A stretch of DNA of 64,000 nt from Cornus controversa (lineage: Eukaryota > Streptophyta > Magnoliopsida > Cornales > Cornaceae): NCBI GenBank assembly GCA_026545225.1, contig CM048845.1, positions 106,839,033-106,903,032 on the forward strand, read 5' to 3'. Shown here one piece after another: positions 60,460-64,000 of this stretch. The translations under genes and the position numbers were made by a program. Each line of letters opens with the position of its first letter. The stretch's first letter is position 1. The notes under the pieces are model-generated. The model had not been told where the DNA came from and searched no databases. It saw only the letters and a program-made list of their open reading frames with translations.

Positions 60460-61829
60460 TTACTCTACTGATAAACTCAACTCGTCCATGGCTGTTGTGA
60501 GCCCCAAGTCAGTTGCATTCTCGGCTTGTTTGTCTTCAACCTTATCTTTGAGTCTGTCATCTTTATCCCTTGCATCTGCTGCAGCTATACACTCCTGGAA
60601 CCTGAAGCAACTGATGAGATGGTCATTTGTTATTCCAGCCACTTGCATGAATGAGTAAACCACTGTAGGCCCCACGCCGCGGAATCCTCTTCTCACGAGG
60701 TCTTTGCTTATTGCATCTGCTTTTGATGTCTTGATGGGAACCTGTCGAGGATACCGGAATTGACCAACTGTAGGCTTGTGGTTTACAAAGCCCCAAATAT
60801 ACTTGTCGAAAGTTCCAAACTCATCTTTTATCTGCATCATTGGTATTGGTAAGGAACAACATGAACAATTCATAATTAATTAAACCATTGCTTCCAATTC
60901 CAACCTCTCCACTGTTATGTTTGTTTCTGACTACATGATTTGAATAATCGCTAAGCTGTAAATTCAACAACTACTTTAGTTTCAACTCCACAGGAAACTG
61001 GACTGCAGACTCTCCATTCACTAGTGTAATATATCATATATGGCAGGTTTTAAGCAGATGTGTCAAGTGTCATATGTATACAACACTTTAACTTTCAGCA
61101 TGAAAAATCAGAACCAACATGAGATCCAAGAATCATCTGCATTTAAAGCAGGTGGAAAATAATAACAATACTACCAACATCAATGTTCTATTCTAGAATT
61201 ATCCTTGCCAACTGAGGAAATATGTTTTACAAATCTTAACAAGATTTTGATTCTACAATACGAGTAATTTAGTAGATGAATAAAAATGAAATTAGCACCT
61301 ACCTTACAAATTTGACGTGCATTTTCAATGATGGCTCGCAGCTTCAGATCTGATAGAAGAAAGCTGGCGGGGATTCCTGGCATCACTATCTTTTTCTCAT
61401 TTAATTTTGAGACAGCAATTGGGTCAAAATCCAGAAACACCTCCCTGCAGATAAATACATGTCACGGCGAATCAGTGTGGTAAAAATCCGTTAAATAGGA
61501 GTCATGATTAGATGCATTGCATTCATATTGCAATTGTCAAAAGATTATGGTAAGCACTAGCATATGATCATACCTAAACATATGCCTTTTGTTGAGAATG
61601 GCAGGCCATGCCAGTTCAGCCAAAGCAGTGGAAAAGATGAGCAATTCGAACAGTTTCCTGCAGATTATCAAGGACAATCAGAGGCACACTAAAAAGGTAA
61701 TAGAATCAACTTATGTATTGCAATTGGGAATCAATGAAGATATAATTGCACAACATTGTGAGGTTACATACTTGTCATCATGGACTGGAACTCCCCATTC
61801 TTTGTCATGAAATTCAGCATAACATGGAT
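60460..61829 (-). CDS. DNA-3-methyladenine glycosylase I (TAG) family, last four exons
   Basis: Minus-strand exons 61,829-61,772, 61,657-61,574, 61,444-61,303 and 60,831-60,460 join in frame through GT-AG introns. They read PCYAEFHDKEWGVPVHDD, KKLFELLIFSTALAELAWPA, REVFLDFDPIAVSKLNE, ENARQICK, IKDEFGTFDKYIWGFVNHKP and RRGFRGVGPTVVYSFMQVAG, then NDHLISC. These match the helix-hairpin-helix TAG family, including the base-pocket Glu (KLFEL) and the His and Cys zinc ligands of NDHLISC. The enzyme excises 3-methyladenine to start base excision repair, probably in nucleus or organelle. An acidic, low-complexity tail ends MDELSLSVE. The first exon(s), with the remaining zinc Cys, lie beyond position 64,000, so the intron upstream of 61,829 exceeds 2.1 kb. 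Plant genomes carry several paralogues, so no symbol is given. Confidence 0.9.
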
Positions 61830-64000
61830 CTTTAACAAATGAAAATCAATTAGAAGATGGAACTTAAAAAAATCAAATCATTTTATAAAATTTTATAAAG
61901 AGAAGATATTTCTGCAGGAAAACTGAAACACTATATAGTGAGGAAGGGTCCTCGCACTAAATGAGAAACAGAACCAATTTCAAACATGATAAAATCAGTA
62001 TGTACATGCACATTATTGGAATGATATACGAAAATATGTGCTAAATGTGTCACAAAATTTCAAAAATCCAAAGCTACCAAGCATTGCATATTAAAATAGG
62101 CAGGTGAATTCTTCTGGCAACAAAAGGTAATCCCCCCTCCACTTCTGAAGGAAATTACCATTGCAGAACAATATAATAGAAAAGGAGTGCTGTTGGACAA
62201 GTGCAAAGAAACAGTTTTCCTACAAGCTCTGACACAAAACTGATGAAAGATTATTATATTAAATCTACAAATGCTATTAAGCTTATATTTTGATGTAAAA
62301 TTGTTTAGGGTTTGTTAGGGATTGTTTGTATGGAGTTCTGGGAACAGAAAAAGAAAAAAGGGTTTTGAAGGCTGTTCTGGGTTGTTACAATGCTGTGAAC
62401 AGTAGTTTGAGAATAGTGAGTTAGGTTCAATGTGCTTTTGGGGTTTAAATTATACATTGTAAATTACTCTCTTATCAAAGTAGGGTTTCCAAGATTCAAA
62501 GAGTGACAAATACAAGGCTGGTTCCAGGTATAAAGTACATAAAACAAAAGAAAAATGAAGAATAATAAGCATCACATTTGCATCATACAATTCCAAAAGA
62601 ACCTCAAATAGTTTTAAACTTTCTAAACTCGTTGTTTACTAAATTGAAAGCATTACATAGCTACATATAGACCTTAGGAGTCTCTTACTCTAATAAGACT
62701 TGCACTTAGCTATAATTATGTAGAATGCCAAGCAACCCTCCAACTTTCAAGAGGCAGTTATCAGAAAAATCTTTAGTCGACTCTATGAGCTATCCATGTC
62801 ACCTATTTCCACATAAAGTAAATAAAGGGGTCTAAACGTTTTCAATAAATGCCATACCATCAACCATTTTTTTCTACTGTTATCCACTCTCTTCTTTCAC
62901 GGGCACATTCTTCTCTATATTCCCTTACCCACATTACATGGATTATCATCAAATGAATTGTGCATATATCGTTTTTAGTGTTTAGAAGCTAAGATTTGAC
63001 TAATAAAACCCATATAAACCTACTAAACACCATAAATGAAATCCAATAGTACATCTTGACCCAAAAGGACACCCATGGGCCACAATCATAGACCGTTCCC
63101 AAAAAATCTTAGAATTATGAAAGTACCCTCCTGACCTGCAGCATCTTAAAATAAACATAAAATAGGACACCAATAAAAAAAACTCGAACTATACGAGGTC
63201 TCAAGTGAGCCTTGTCTTGAATTGAACCAATTGAACTAACATTTTTCTTCCTCCCCTAACTTTAGCCTCAAACTTTTATCCCAAACCCCCACCCTTTACA
63301 ACCCCTAAAACCTAATATCCCCACTACCCTCTAGCCACAAAAATCCAACCGTAAACAACCCCAAAAATGACCCATCAGCTACAGCACGTCTAGCAAATGT
63401 TAGAAGTTCCAGAAATACTAGACTCAAAAATACAAGAAACTTCAATATAACTGAGTCAACTAACCAGCAGCATAATAACCTATAAATACATATAAAATAT
63501 TGAGCAAGGATCCTCCCCAGCACTGGAGAGAATCTGTACTCCATCAAGGTTGTAGATTGATTGGATCATCAGATGGGACCCACCTATGATGGTCCACTCA
63601 TTCCCAAAATGTTGTCAAGTGAATTATTGAATGACGTGTGGCCTTTTTATAACCCTCAGATCCAGTTCCAAAGAATACAGCAGAGAGATCCCACTGGAGA
63701 GGCAAATCCTAAAATAATACACTACTAAAACTAAAACTCAACTATGCAAGGTCCCATGTTCCCCATGCTTAAACTGAACCAAGTTATAAGATTCCACCCC
63801 TTTAATTTCCTTTTCCTTGAGTTCCTCAAACAGTTGGGAGGAGAAATATATACAACAACAAACCACAAAGATGCTAGAACGCATGAATAAAAAACAAGTA
63901 GGAAATCACAGCCTACATGCATATATAGCTCCCACTAAATTCCTCAAATTTAATAAGTGACATGTTTCCTAAAAACACAGCCATTTTAATACCCATACGA
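61830..64000 (-). other. 5' intron of the TAG-family gene (or upstream region), no exon seen
   Basis: Exon 2 begins with the last two bases of an Asp codon, so coding sequence must precede it. No stretch resembling the N-terminal CxWV exon was found to the window end. The sequence is ordinary AT-rich DNA without a recognised element. Confidence 0.5.

Noticed and set aside
1-64000. CRISPR arrays, operons or bacterial-type systems
   Set aside because: The content is clearly plant nuclear DNA; the regular repeats present are microsatellites, minisatellites and transposon arms.

Overview
The window is AT-rich nuclear DNA from a flowering plant, most likely a eudicot. Three host genes are clearly recognisable, and the rest is nested, mostly decayed transposable elements and long AT-rich intergenic DNA full of (AT)n, (CT)n and (CA)n microsatellites. 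Plant origin is supported by a CIPK kinase with an NAF motif, a group IIa WRKY factor with the VQR-type intron, plant-type Ty1/copia and LINE elements, a Cassandra TRIM carrying a 5S rRNA-like domain, and MULE, hAT and Helitron remnants. I cannot name the species.

Left part (1-15,300): a Ty1/copia element on the minus strand runs off the window start. A segment covering its integrase, gag, 5' LTR and about 210 bp of flanking DNA is tandemly duplicated (1,769-12,110 and 12,111-15,294). Copy 1 was later hit by a 7.25-kb plus-strand LINE with a perfect 14-bp target duplication; copy 2 keeps the empty site. The LINE itself carries a 1.4-kb solo-LTR-like insertion in its RNase H domain and several stops and shifts.

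Middle (15,300-36,200): no intact host gene seen. It holds degenerate repeats: two members of a GATACG-ended family, a TIR element, a 1.5-kb MULE-like element with an internal 195-bp tandem repeat, a hAT element with a perfect 8-bp target duplication, a relic of an RTE-like LINE, and a Cassandra TRIM half-element. A diverged second copy of the CIPK 3' flank lies at 31,195-32,902, suggesting a lost tandem CIPK paralogue.

Centre and right (36,200-64,000): an intact intronless CIPK5-like gene (minus, 36,778-38,133); an exon fragment of a short-chain dehydrogenase (40.9 kb); a nest of MULE-like arms around a Helitron-like unit around a 373-bp MULE MITE (44.8-49.4 kb); two hairpin MITEs; two more GATACG-family members; an intact four-exon WRKY40-like gene (plus, 58,088-59,842) with two abutting W-boxes upstream; and the last four exons of a DNA-3-methyladenine glycosylase I (TAG) family gene (minus, 60,460-61,829) whose first exon(s) lie beyond the window.

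The three host genes belong to separate processes (calcium signalling, defence and ABA transcription, base excision repair), and nothing in the layout links them. I found no undescribed multi-gene system. The most informative signals are structural: the tandem duplication with its empty LINE site, the CIPK flank duplication, the nested transposons and the Cassandra 5S-like domain.
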